35,175 nt of DNA from CALBZH01 sp964538515 (GTDB lineage: Bacteria; Desulfobacterota; Syntrophobacteria; Syntrophobacterales; Syntrophobacteraceae). The DNA is taken from the NCBI GenBank assembly GCA_964538515.1, contig CAZIEW010000062.1:1-35175 (forward strand). The letters run 5' to 3'. Position numbers and translations under genes: made by a program. Position 1 is the stretch's first letter, and every line of letters starts with the position of its first letter. Shown here in pieces: positions 1 through 8,548 of the stretch. Under the pieces are notes generated by a model, which saw nothing but the letters and a program-made list of their open reading frames with translations, ran no database searches and was not told the DNA's origin.

Positions 1-271
1 TGAAACACTGACCTCGGTCTTACCGTCAGGCAGTATCCCGAGGTCGCCCCCCCGCGGGGGCGTGGATTGAAACTTCAGGGCGTTGTCGGCCAGGTGCGAG
101 TACCTCGTCGCCCCCCCGCGGGGGCGTGGATTGAAACTGATGGCCGGAGTGATTACCACCGTCACCGTGCGCGTCGCCCCCCCCGCGGGGGCGTGGATTG
201 AAACACCTCGATGATCTTGCCGGTTGCCATCCACATCTCAGTCGCCCCCCCGCGGGGGCGTGGATTGAAAC
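1..271 (+). CRISPR. CRISPR array, leader-distal end, type I-C-like repeats
   Basis: Four complete repeats lie at 43-73, 107-137, 173-204 and 241-271, and the last six bases of a fifth at 1-6. Spacers are 7-42, 74-106, 138-172 and 205-240 (33-36 nt). Each repeat starts GTCGCC, holds a C-run/GCG/G-run palindrome and ends GTGGATTGAAAC. The 3' ATTGAAAC corresponds to the crRNA 5' tag, so the array is read on the + strand and its leader and cas genes should lie before position 1. The repeat size and sequence style match type I-C arrays, but no cas gene is in the window to confirm this. Repeats are 31 nt except the one at 173-204, which has an eighth C in the C-run and is 32 nt. Confidence 0.96.
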
Positions 272-274
272 AAA

Positions 275-460
275 TCGGACTCGTCGTTTGGGGAGGCTAC
301 CCGCCCAAATCGACCACAAAGACGCAGCGATGCCCGTCAGATTGCCCGCGGCGACTTTGCGGCGGAAGCCGAGACATGGGGCACCATGAAGCATCACATG
401 CACATGATCGCGGACGCGCTTGCAGCGGGGATTGCGAAACAGTTTCCCAGGAAGTTCTGA
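275..460 (+). other. Coding-like remnant beside the CRISPR array
   Basis: The frame ending in TGA at 458-460 reads like the C-terminal end of a real protein: an Ala/Glu-rich helix, then a Met/His-rich stretch beginning at the ATG at 386 and ending GIAKQFPRKF. There is no ribosome binding site before that ATG, and the frame runs back towards the last CRISPR repeat without a convincing start. I do not recognise the family. It may be the tail of a gene cut off when the array or its flank was rearranged, or simply chance open frame in GC-rich DNA. Confidence 0.3.
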
Positions 461-760
461 CGGGACCGGCAGTCGTAGGGGCGGGAGGGATTTTCGGACT
501 TCCCTCACGCCAATGATGGCCGACCCAGGACTCCCCTTCTGTTCTTTGCCCACGAAGAGAACCCTCCGTTCCGGAATTCCCTGGCACGGTGAGCGGGCTC
601 AGACCCCACCGGCTTCGGACAGCAGATCGACATCCGGGGGGCATCTTCAGTTCCGCACTTGCACGACCATGGAATTTGACTGCGACTTTCTGTCGGGAAA
701 AAGGTACGTTGTGGGAGTCTATGGAATGGGATGGACAAGCAACCCATCAGGAGGAGGATC
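461..760. other. Intergenic stretch without recognised gene
   Basis: About 300 bases between the remnant and creA. Open frames here are short and read like translation in wrong frames. It should contain the creA promoter, but I cannot pick -35 and -10 boxes with confidence. The only clear signal is the GGAGGAGG ribosome binding site at its right edge. Confidence 0.6.
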
Positions 761-1234
761 ATGAGGTATCTTGTTACGTGGCTGACCCTTTCGGTGAGCG
801 TGCTGGCTGCCGGAATCGTCCCGGGCTGGGGCGACGATATCGGCTGTCTGGATACAACCTTCAAGCTGTTGAGCCCCAACGATTCCGTCTGTGTTTCCGC
901 CTTCGAGGACCCGAAGCTGCCTGGCGTCACCTGCCACATCAGTCAGGCCCGGAAAGGGGGCTGGGGCAGCGTGGTCGGTCTCACCGAAGACCCATCGCGC
1001 TTTTCCATCGCCTGCCGCCAGACGGGGCCCATTGCGCTGCCGGACAAGCTGCCCGAGCAGGAGAGCGTCTTCAGCGAGAAGACCAGCGTGTTTTTCAAAA
1101 ACACCAAGGTCGTCCGCATGCTCGACAAGAAGCACAATACCCTGGTCTACCTGGCGGTCAGCAGAAAGCTGGTCGAAGGAAGTCCGCAGAATTCCATCTC
1201 GACCGTGCCCATCATGCCCTGGGGTGGAAAGTAA
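761..1234 (+). CDS. creA: CreA family periplasmic protein
   Basis: A 157-residue protein matching E. coli CreA, whose function is not known. Hallmarks after the signal peptide are IGCLDTTFK, the FEDPKLPGVTCHIS segment, CRQTGPI, the TSVFFK segment and the C-terminal VEGSPQNSISTVPIMPW, all in the order seen in CreA. Residues 1-22 form a signal peptide, so the mature protein should be periplasmic. An ATG at 731 is also in frame, but the one at 761 has GGAGGAGG just upstream and puts the signal peptide at the very N terminus. The creBCD regulatory genes that accompany creA in enterics are absent; a TRIC-family channel gene follows 44 bp downstream. Confidence 0.9.
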   Translation: MRYLVTWLTLSVSVLAAGIVPGWGDDIGCLDTTFKLLSPNDSVCVSAFEDPKLPGVTCHISQARKGGWGSVVGLTEDPSRFSIACRQTGPIALPDKLPEQESVFSEKTSVFFKNTKVVRMLDKKHNTLVYLAVSRKLVEGSPQNSISTVPIMPWGGK

Positions 1235-1278
1235 GTTGCTCTCGTCGATGAAGGCAAAACATCCGGAAAGGACGGGTC

Positions 1279-1941
1279 ATGGAGGAGACACCAGCTTCTC
1301 TCAGCCTCAGCATGCTGACCCTCATGGTTGTCGGTGACGTGGTCTTTGCCGTCAGCGGAGCCCTGACCGCGGGCCGCTATCGCATGGACATCGTGGGGTT
1401 CGTTCTCATCGGCACCATCACCGGAATCGGCGGAGGCACGATTCGGGACCTCCTCCTCGGCCGGACGGTCTGGTGGACGCAAAGCCCTGAAGAGCTGCTC
1501 CTGTGCGTTTCCGCGTCGGTCTTCACCTTTTTCTTCCTGCCGGAGACCATCGCACGCAAGAGGTGGCTGACCTGGTCGGATGCGCTGGGGCTGGCATCGT
1601 TTGCGGTTGTCGGCTGTCACGTTGCCTTGAGTCGTAACGCTCCCTTCGCCGTCGCCGTGTTCATGGGAACGGTGACGGCCACAGGCGGCGGAGTCATTCG
1701 GGACATTCTCACAAACACCCAGCCGATGATCCTTCGCGGCCAGCTCTATGCGACGGCAGCTCTGGCTGGAGCCTTCGTGTACGCCATGGTCGCTCGATTC
1801 TTTTCGATGACCGGGCCCACGGCTGAATTGGCGGGATTTCTGACTGCCTTCGGACTTCGTGGGGCGTCCATCGCTTGGAACATCCGCATCGGCCCCCCCG
1901 GAGAGTTTCTCCGCATGGGCCCGGAAGAGGATTCGAAATAG
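1279..1941 (+). CDS. TRIC/UPF0126-family membrane protein (YicG/YadS-like)
   Basis: A 220-residue polytopic membrane protein of the UPF0126 family, prokaryotic relatives of trimeric intracellular cation (TRIC) channels. The duplicated glycine-rich signature is visible as GIGGGTIRDLL (about residues 49-59) and ATGGGVIRDIL (about 134-144), one in each internal repeat. Seven hydrophobic segments fit the family topology. Bacterial members are thought to conduct K+ or other small cations, or to take part in glycine transport; the substrate cannot be told here. GGAAAGGACGG lies just before the ATG. It may be cotranscribed with creA, 44 bp upstream. Confidence 0.88.
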   Translation: MEETPASLSLSMLTLMVVGDVVFAVSGALTAGRYRMDIVGFVLIGTITGIGGGTIRDLLLGRTVWWTQSPEELLLCVSASVFTFFFLPETIARKRWLTWSDALGLASFAVVGCHVALSRNAPFAVAVFMGTVTATGGGVIRDILTNTQPMILRGQLYATAALAGAFVYAMVARFFSMTGPTAELAGFLTAFGLRGASIAWNIRIGPPGEFLRMGPEEDSK

Positions 1942-2079
1942 GCAAGCACGGTCACCGCAAGCCGTTCGTGAGACCCGGCGGCCCCGCAGAAACAGCGTGA
2001 GCCAGGCGATCCGCCCCGCCCAACCGGGGAATGCTCGCCGAGACGTCCCCGACCGGTAACCTGCAACCACCCCACCTGC

Positions 2080-2705
2080 TTCAAGTTTGGAACGGTGGGA
2101 AAAGTGGTGCCGCCATACGAAGTGAAACCGTCCCCGGTTGGAAAAATTCTCGTCAAGGGCGAGAATGTCATGCCGGGTTACGATAAGAAGTCGGAAATGA
2201 CAGCCGAAGCCATGGAAGATGGATGGTTCAAGACGGGAGACGTCGGCGCCTTCGATGAAGACGGGTTCCTAACGATCACGGACAGGCTCAACGACCTCAT
2301 CATTACTTCAGGAGGCCAGACCATCTCTCCCCAGCACGTGGAGTCGTCCATCGCGGAGGACCCTTTCATCGAACAGATTGTGGTCATCGGAAACCGGAGG
2401 AAGTTCCTGAGCGCTTTCATTGTCCCAGATTTTGAGGCCCTGCAGCAGGTCGCCAAGAAGCGCGGTCTGGGGTTCTCGACCCGGGGAGAGCTCCTCAAGG
2501 ATCCCTGGATTCTCGATTTCTACAGAGAGCGAATCGGAAGCCACTCGAGAGGCTTGGGCGAGCATGAAAAGATCAGGAAATTCCATTTGCTCTCCCGTGA
2601 ACTGACCCAAGAGGCAGGCGAAATCACGCCCTCACTCACAGTCAAACGGAAGTTATCGGCGAAAAGTATGCGAGTTTCATTGAATCCATATACCAAGAGT
2701 CCTAA
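2080..2705 (+). pseudogene. Remnant of long-chain acyl-CoA synthetase (AMP-binding), C-terminal third
   Basis: Sequence typical of the C-terminal part of an acyl-CoA synthetase (FadD15-like) starts at FKFGTVGKV. It continues through GWFKTGDVG (TGD motif), the hinge DRLNDLIITSGG and the catalytic-lysine region SLTVKRK. The N-terminal two thirds, with the P-loop-like motif and most of the adenylation site, are missing. A second lesion is visible: after VKRK (aag at 2650-2652) one base is missing. Rereading from g2652 in the -1 frame restores the expected ending VIGEKYASFIESIYQES and a TAA at 2703-2705. Without that correction the frame runs on by chance into the next gene, giving a false 379-residue fusion. 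The GTG at 2095 is not a real start. Confidence 0.85.
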
Positions 2706-2727
2706 CTTAGATCTTGGAGTATCCGAA

Positions 2728-3234
2728 ATGAAAACATACATCTCAAGAATTCACTTACAGCCACTCTTATTAACAATAGCATTTATTTTATTATCAGGTT
2801 GTCAAGGAATAAAGTATGGATTAACTACTAGAGTAGTCAATGAAATTGATCGTATTGACCTAATCAACGTTAATGATAACAATCAAGTTTGGCAAAGGTC
2901 TGATTTGTTGATTGACTACAGTTACGTGATAAGAAATGGGGCGTTGTCTCTATCTGGAAATTTAGCATTCGCCAACCAGATTAAATATAATTTCCCAGTT
3001 ATTAGAGGTTTACACGTGGACATCCTATTCGTCGATTCTCAAGGGAAGATTTTGTCCGTCTCAGGCATATTAAGCGGTAATGGACTGGATTCGAGTGACC
3101 CGCTTCCCTTTTCTGTTGTGATACCCGTACCCGATCGAGCCACTTCGTTTGCCTTCAGTTATTCTGGAGATGCTGTCGGGGACGGTGACGATGGGGGGAG
3201 CTCCAACAGTTTCTGGTATTACCCCTATCACTGA
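2728..3234 (+). CDS. Putative outer-membrane or periplasmic lipoprotein, AT-rich
   Basis: A 168-residue protein with a lipoprotein signal peptide: positive N terminus, hydrophobic core and lipobox LSGC with the lipidated cysteine at residue 25. The mature part looks beta-rich and ends in a Gly/Asp/Ser tail and an aromatic FWYYPYH terminus. I do not recognise the family. The start is the ATG at 2728, preceded by TTGGAG; the same frame is open upstream only because the preceding pseudogene has shifted into it. Base composition and codon choice (many AAT, TTA, ATA codons) differ sharply from neighbours on both sides, which suggests transfer or relaxed selection. Confidence 0.75.
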   Translation: MKTYISRIHLQPLLLTIAFILLSGCQGIKYGLTTRVVNEIDRIDLINVNDNNQVWQRSDLLIDYSYVIRNGALSLSGNLAFANQIKYNFPVIRGLHVDILFVDSQGKILSVSGILSGNGLDSSDPLPFSVVIPVPDRATSFAFSYSGDAVGDGDDGGSSNSFWYYPYH

Positions 3235-3302
3235 GTCCCCCCTTTATCCAAGTCACCTCTGCAGAGGCTGCGCTCAACGCGGCGCGGATCTGGAGGCAGG
3301 CG

Positions 3303-6300
3303 ATGGCTCCCTGGCTGCTTCGATCCATATTAAGGATCCTCAATGCTTGGATCATGTTGGCATTCATGGTCTGTTCTCCAACGGCCATGACAACGGCCCG
3401 AGCGTTCTCCGAGCATTCGCTTCAGGATGATTTAGGCCTAGAGTCGGATCAACTGTCGGGCGCATTGGGGCGTGACATCAACTTGGCAGCGAGCGCTCAG
3501 AGCGATCAGCCCTCTGCGAGCTCAATTTCGGAGAGTCCCCAGAGCCCCCCTGCCTCCCCAACCGCAAAGGATTCCCTTCGAGGGCTTAACCGGGAAGTGG
3601 TCCGTCTCTACCAGCAGGGCAAGTATGGAGAAGCGCTCGGGCATGCCCTGAGCACATGCGAAACGGCCCGACACGATCTCGACGAGGACGATCCGGAATT
3701 GGAAGCCTGTCTGAGCAATCTGGCGCTCATTTACAAAGCACGAGGCCAGTACGGCCAGGCGGAGTCGCTGCTCAAGGAATCCTTAGAGATGTCGCGGAAG
3801 ACCCGCGGCGAAAACAATCCGGATTTCGTCACGGGGCTGAACAACCTGGCCAATCTGTATGCGGACACAGGCCGATATTCAGAGGCTGAGCATCTATACC
3901 TGCAAAGCCTGGAGATCATTCGGGCGAACGCCGGGGAGGCGAGCTCGTTCATGGTCAAAGGTCTCAACAACCTGGCATCACTTTACAAGCGGATGGGCAA
4001 CCTGGTTGCGGTGGAGCCACTGTATGCAAAGGCGCGCGACCTTCTTGCGGCGATGCCGGGAGACAACCAGGCGGACCTGGCCGTCGTCCTCAGCAACCTG
4101 GCTCACCACATCTGCCTGCTTGGAAGGTACTCCGAAGCCGAATCGCTTTATCGCCAATCCCTGGAGATCAGCCGCAAAACGCTCGGCGAGCCGCATCCCC
4201 AGGTTGCCCGCACCCTTAACAATCTCGGCTCGTTGCACGAGGCCATGGGCCGGTACGCGGAAGCCGAGCCGCTTTACCAGGAGGCCTTGGCGGTCCTCAC
4301 CGCCAGCTCGGGTAAGGAGAGCCCCGACGTGGCTGCGGTCATGAACAACCTTGCGGGTCTCTTCAAGACCATGGGGGATCATGCGAAAGCCGAGATCTTT
4401 TACCGCCAGGCCACCGACATCTGGCGCGCGGTGTTGGGGCAGGACCATCCCCAATTCGCGTCCGGTTTGAGCAACCTGGCGGATCTCGACTATCAGATCG
4501 GGGATTTTGCAGCGGCGGAGCAGCTTTATGAGCGCGCACTGGCGATCGAGCGATCGAGCCTGGGCGAGGTGCACCCGGATGTTGCCCTCACCCTGCAGAA
4601 CTTGGCCGTGCTCTACAAAACCACAGGCCGTTATCAGGAGGCCGAGCCGCTCTATCGGCAAGCGCTCGAGATCTGGAAGACCTCGCTGGGAGACCGGCAT
4701 CCCAATGTGGCCCTTGCACTGCACAACCTGGCGGCCCTCTACCATGGCATGGGTCGCTACGCGGAGGCCGAGCCGCTTTACCGGCAGGCGATCGAGCTCA
4801 GAACCGCCACACTGGGTGAAGATCACCCCGACGTAGCCGGCACGGCGAACAACCTGGCAGCGCTCTGCGCGGCGACGTCGCGCGAGAACGAGGCTCTTGA
4901 ATTGATGAACCGGGCTCAGAGCATCAACGACCATCTGATCCAAAACGTGGCGGCCATCGCCTCCGAGAGCCAGCGGTTACAATATCTGAGTCGTATCCGA
5001 GGTGAGATGGATGGTTTTCTGTCGCTGATCAGCCAGAGCACGCCGCCCTCTCCCACGGCCGTCGCGGATGGACTGGATCTGGTACTCAGGCGGAAAGCGA
5101 TTGTCGCCGAGGCCGCGGCTGCAGAGCGCGACGCGGTACTCGGCGGGCGGTATCCCGATCTGGTGCCACGCCTCCGGGAGCTCACCACGCTGCGCCTGCA
5201 GATTGCCCGAAAGATGATGTCCGGTCCCGGGCCGGAGGGACCTGAAGCCCACCGTCAGCTTCTGGACGGGTGGCAGGCCGAGAAGGAAACGTTGGAGGTC
5301 ACCCTGGCGAGCAGGATCCCCGAGATCGGGCTCGAAAGAAGGCTTCGGGAGGCCGACCGACATGCCATCGTCAGGGCGCTCCCCCGAGGCGCCAATCTGG
5401 TCGAGTTTGTCCGCTTTGACGTGTTTGACTTTAGGGCCATCGCCGCCCTGGGACAGCCCCTCTGGAAGCCCGCCCGCTATCTTGCATTCGTTTTGGCTGC
5501 AGGAGAGCCGGAGAGGGTCGGCATGGTCGACTTGGGTCCGGCGGAGCCCATTGACCGAATGATCTCCGATTTCAGAAGCGAAATCACCGGAAGACCTGAA
5601 GCGCCCGCTGCCCGAGGGATTGCCGCCAAGACGGAGCCCATGGCAGCCTCGGACATCGCAAACCGTCTCCGGGCGGCAGTCCTCGATCCGCTCATACCCG
5701 GGCTGCAGGGACAGAAACAGCTATTCCTGGCCCCGGACGGCGACCTCTATCGGCTGCCCTTCGAAGCTCTGCCATTGCAGCCCGGGCGCTGCCTGATCGA
5801 TGAGGTCCGCATCAGCTATGTGGGTGTCGGGCGGGACCTGTTGCGCTTCGGATCGGTTGAATCCACAAGGACCGGGCTGCCCTTGATCGTTGCAGACCCG
5901 GATTATGACCTGGCAACCGATCCGCAGGGGGTATCGAAGGCGCCAGTCCAGACGTCGACGCCGCTGCGGCGGGAGCTGTTCCAAGCCGTTCGACAATTCG
6001 ATCGCCTGCCCGGCACCCGCGCCGAAGCCGAGCGCGTTGCCGCCATGCTTGGCGTGAAGCCCGTGATGGGCAGCCCGGCTTCCAAAGGCCGACTTGCAGA
6101 GGCTCATTCACCGCGCATCCTCCATATCGCGACGCATGGATTCTTCCTGCCGGATCCTGAGCACCGCTCCGGCCAGAACGGGTGGGAGCAGGACTGGCCA
6201 GCCAACCGGCGAAATCGCGCTACCAACCCGCTGGTGCGGTCCACGGAGAACCCGCTTCTGCGCTCGGGGCTTGCGCTCGCCGGGGTCAATGCATGGCTCC

Positions 6301-6698
6301 AGGGCAGGGCCTCGCCGGTGGACGCAGGCGATGGGATCCTGACCGGAGAAGAGGCGTCGGGGCTGGACTTGCTTTCCACCGAATTGGTGGTTTTGTCGGC
6401 GTGTGAAACGGGTCTGGGCGACATTAGGGTGGGCGAAGGGGTTTTCGGACTGCGACGAGCCTTCCTCCTGGCAGGTGCCAAGACCCTTGTCATGAGCCTG
6501 TGGATGGTTCCCGACACCCAGACCCAGATGTTGATGGACAGGCTCTACCAGAGGTTACTGGCAGGAGAGCCCCGGGCAGACGCTCTTCGCGAAGCTCAGC
6601 TAGCGGTTAAAGCCGAATTTCCCGAGCCGTTCTATTGGGCGGGTTTCATCTGTCAGGGCGATCCGGCCCCGCTGCCAGCACGGCCACAGAATCCCTAG
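3303..6698 (+). CDS. Exported TPR-repeat protein with C-terminal CHAT caspase-like domain
   Basis: An 1131-residue protein. Residues 1-35 look like a Sec signal peptide, then comes a Ser/Pro-rich linker to about residue 90. About ten 42-residue tetratricopeptide repeats of the kinesin-light-chain type follow (about 95-540; motifs such as NNLA.LY...GRY.EAEPLY). After a helical middle region, a CHAT domain covers roughly residues 810-1115. The CHAT catalytic pair is present: His945 in IATHGFF and Cys1034 in LSACETG, followed by GVFGLRRAFLLAGAKTLVMSLW. CHAT domains are caspase/separase-like cysteine proteases, so this is probably an active protease steered by TPR contacts. GGAGG precedes the ATG at 7 nt spacing. 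The partner and substrate are unknown; neither neighbour is an obvious partner. Confidence 0.88.
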   Translation: MAPWLLRSILRILNAWIMLAFMVCSPTAMTTARAFSEHSLQDDLGLESDQLSGALGRDINLAASAQSDQPSASSISESPQSPPASPTAKDSLRGLNREVVRLYQQGKYGEALGHALSTCETARHDLDEDDPELEACLSNLALIYKARGQYGQAESLLKESLEMSRKTRGENNPDFVTGLNNLANLYADTGRYSEAEHLYLQSLEIIRANAGEASSFMVKGLNNLASLYKRMGNLVAVEPLYAKARDLLAAMPGDNQADLAVVLSNLAHHICLLGRYSEAESLYRQSLEISRKTLGEPHPQVARTLNNLGSLHEAMGRYAEAEPLYQEALAVLTASSGKESPDVAAVMNNLAGLFKTMGDHAKAEIFYRQATDIWRAVLGQDHPQFASGLSNLADLDYQIGDFAAAEQLYERALAIERSSLGEVHPDVALTLQNLAVLYKTTGRYQEAEPLYRQALEIWKTSLGDRHPNVALALHNLAALYHGMGRYAEAEPLYRQAIELRTATLGEDHPDVAGTANNLAALCAATSRENEALELMNRAQSINDHLIQNVAAIASESQRLQYLSRIRGEMDGFLSLISQSTPPSPTAVADGLDLVLRRKAIVAEAAAAERDAVLGGRYPDLVPRLRELTTLRLQIARKMMSGPGPEGPEAHRQLLDGWQAEKETLEVTLASRIPEIGLERRLREADRHAIVRALPRGANLVEFVRFDVFDFRAIAALGQPLWKPARYLAFVLAAGEPERVGMVDLGPAEPIDRMISDFRSEITGRPEAPAARGIAAKTEPMAASDIANRLRAAVLDPLIPGLQGQKQLFLAPDGDLYRLPFEALPLQPGRCLIDEVRISYVGVGRDLLRFGSVESTRTGLPLIVADPDYDLATDPQGVSKAPVQTSTPLRRELFQAVRQFDRLPGTRAEAERVAAMLGVKPVMGSPASKGRLAEAHSPRILHIATHGFFLPDPEHRSGQNGWEQDWPANRRNRATNPLVRSTENPLLRSGLALAGVNAWLQGRASPVDAGDGILTGEEASGLDLLSTELVVLSACETGLGDIRVGEGVFGLRRAFLLAGAKTLVMSLWMVPDTQTQMLMDRLYQRLLAGEPRADALREAQLAVKAEFPEPFYWAGFICQGDPAPLPARPQNP

Positions 6699-6760
6699 AT
6701 CATCCATGCGAGCTGGGACGGTTTCCCAGAGCCGCGGCGTTCTGGAGGGGGAATCGCGCG

Positions 6761-7567
6761 ATGATTCTCGAGCTGTTGGAATACCTCATGACCTCCTGCT
6801 CGAAGACAGCGAGGTCCATGGGTTTTCTCTCCTCATCGCTCCAGGTGCGGGCTCGCTACCGGCGCTGCAGGCAAGCGTGGGCACCCCACATCCAGCAAAC
6901 CCGGCATGTCATTTTGGAGGCGGCGGATCGGTGCCGGCGTCACCGCAAGGCAGTCGTGCTGGGAGCCGGTCTGCTGCACGACATCCCCTTGAAAGAGCTT
7001 TCGGGGCTGTTCAATGAAGTCGTGCTGGTGGACATCGTTCATCCTTGGCTGAGCCGCCTTACCGCGCGGCGATTCAGGAATGTAACGCAGCTTTCCGCGG
7101 ACATAACGGGCGTGATGGAACCGCTCCGGCAGGCTGTCCAAATCCCCGATGCTCCCCTGCCGGTATCGCAGCCGCAGCTCTTTCTCGATGACCCCGAGCT
7201 CGACCTCACACTCTCCGTGAACCTCCTCTCCCAGCTTTCCCACATTCCAGGCGACCTCCTGGACGGACGACGCGAAGGAGCGACCGTCGACGCGTTCCTC
7301 AGACACCTGATTGAAGCCCACCTGGACTACTTGTGCAGACTTCATGGAGTAACGGCCCTGATCACCGACATCGCGATGAGACGCGAACTGCGGCAGGAGT
7401 CTCTGGTCGAGGAATGGGACCCTTTGTACGGCGTGAAGCTGCCGCCCGCCGAATCCTCCTGGCAATGGCATCTGGCTCCAAGCCCCGAGATCGGACGCGG
7501 CATCGATCTGTTCACCACGGTCGCGGCATACACCGATTGGAAGGGAGCCGCCGAGGACGACCCATAA
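6761..7567 (+). CDS. Uncharacterised protein with Rossmann-like nucleotide-binding motif
   Basis: A 268-residue soluble protein I cannot assign to a named family. Residues about 63-82 read VVLGAGLLHDIPL followed by an acidic strand end VVLVDIVHPW. This is the glycine-rich loop and strand-2 acid of a Rossmann fold, similar to SAM-dependent methyltransferases. The N-terminal part is Arg/Cys-rich and helical. The ATG at 6761 has TGGAGGGGGAA upstream and is preferred over start codons further left that would overlap the CHAT gene. It follows that gene by 62 bp on the same strand. Function as a methyltransferase is inference only. Confidence 0.7.
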   Translation: MILELLEYLMTSCSKTARSMGFLSSSLQVRARYRRCRQAWAPHIQQTRHVILEAADRCRRHRKAVVLGAGLLHDIPLKELSGLFNEVVLVDIVHPWLSRLTARRFRNVTQLSADITGVMEPLRQAVQIPDAPLPVSQPQLFLDDPELDLTLSVNLLSQLSHIPGDLLDGRREGATVDAFLRHLIEAHLDYLCRLHGVTALITDIAMRRELRQESLVEEWDPLYGVKLPPAESSWQWHLAPSPEIGRGIDLFTTVAAYTDWKGAAEDDP

Positions 7568-7651
7568 CAGCCGACGGCTCCTGGCAGCAGAACGGGAGGA
7601 GCGATTAGCCGGCGGCTCGGAGCCCGAACGCCCATAACTGAGTCCTCATCA

Positions 7652-8005
7652 TCAATCCTCTTGCCCTAGTGGGGTCAGCTCCCCAAGGATTGAGCGCAGC
7701 TTCCCCTTCAGTTCGGGCAAATCCCGTTGGACGACTTGCCAGACCGCATCGAGGTCAATGCCGAACTACTCGTGAGCAAGGACATTGCGCATGGCAACGA
7801 TGTGCGCCCAGGGGACCTCGGGATGCGCCGAGCGGATTGGCGACCCAAGCTTGGAGGCCGCTTCGCCTATGATCTCAAGATGATGGACGATCCAGGTCTG
7901 TATGAGCTCATCCTGCTCGGAGGCTTCCCGCCCTTTCCTTGCATGTCGTTCGATCTTCTCGATTGCTTCCAGCATGTCAAGGATGCGCTCCTTGTCGTCT
8001 CTCAT
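7652..8005 (-). pseudogene. HepT-like toxin with premature amber stop at the conserved tyrosine
   Basis: Read on the minus strand, residues 1-79 and the continuation after a TAG at 7766-7768 together give a normal 117-residue HepT protein, with the natural TGA at 7652-7654. The HepT signature RX4HXY appears as RNVLAHE followed by the TAG where tyrosine is expected; after it the frame resumes FGIDLDAVWQVVQRDLPEL, typical HepT sequence. HepT is the RNase toxin of MntA/HepT (HEPN/MNT) modules, and this tyrosine is the residue that the antitoxin AMPylates in the Shewanella pair. One base change (TAC to TAG) explains the lesion. The gene overlaps mntA by four bases (ATGA). It is either inactivated or carries a sequencing error. 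Confidence 0.88.
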
Positions 8006-8298
8006 AGCGGACGCGCCTCCCTGAGCACCTGCTCGCGCATGCGGGCTTTGATCCCTTTTTCGCTCAGAATGTCCACCTTGCAGCCAAGCAGTTCCTCCAA
8101 TTCGAGCAAGAGTGCGGCGTGGTCGAGAAGGCTTCTGCCCGGCTCCATTTCCACAAGAAGATCGAGGTCGCTCCTTTCATCGTCATCGCCCCGCGCCACG
8201 GATCCGAAGACCCTCACATTGCGTGCGCCGTGGCGTCTGGCCGTTTCCAGGATCTCGGTCCGTCTCTTGTCGAGTAACCCGCGAAGCCTCGTCGCCAT
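8002..8298 (-). CDS. MntA-like minimal nucleotidyltransferase antitoxin
   Basis: A 98-residue protein of the minimal nucleotidyltransferase (MNT) family. The catalytic signature GSX10DXD is complete: GS at residues 32-33 (FGSVARG) and DLD at 44-46. In MNT/HEPN modules such proteins transfer AMP to the HepT toxin and so neutralise it. The ATG at 8298 is chosen because AAGGAAG lies just upstream; an alternative start at 8331 adds eleven residues not expected in the family. Its stop overlaps the toxin start in an ATGA junction, so the pair is translationally coupled with antitoxin first. The antitoxin looks intact while its toxin has a nonsense codon. Confidence 0.9.
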   Translation of the reverse strand: MATRLRGLLDKRRTEILETARRHGARNVRVFGSVARGDDDERSDLDLLVEMEPGRSLLDHAALLLELEELLGCKVDILSEKGIKARMREQVLREARPL

Positions 8299-8548
8299 CG
8301 CTTCTTCCTTTTTGATCCATTGACCCGTCAAGCCAGGAAATTCCCTTGATTTCCTTCATGGTAGTGCAATATGCATGGGATCCGAGCTCACCGCTCCTGT
8401 GGAGCTCCGAGCATTTCCCTCACGATAGATAATCCGCCTCGCTTCTTGAACGAAAACTTCGGAAGGCGCTGCATCGGCTTCTTTCAGACTGACCGGCCCT
8501 GATGGCCATTACCGACCGGGCAAGCCACCACGCTTGTCCTGATGCCGG

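Noticed and set aside
425..440. Sequence GCGGGGATTGCGAAAC resembling the 3' half of the CRISPR repeat
   Set aside because: It lies about 170 bases past the last repeat, out of register with the 64-68 base period, and the 5' half of the repeat is missing. Chance similarity is more likely.
1..6698. CRISPR array plus TPR-CHAT gene as a Cas7-11/Csx29 type III-E system
   Set aside because: Repeats are type I-C-like, no Cas7-11 is present, other genes lie between, and the CHAT protein appears to be exported.
7766..7768. The in-frame TAG of the toxin gene as a pyrrolysine codon
   Set aside because: Pyrrolysine occurs in a few Desulfobacterota, but mainly in methylamine methyltransferases; no pyl genes are visible here, and a single base change from the expected Tyr codon is simpler.
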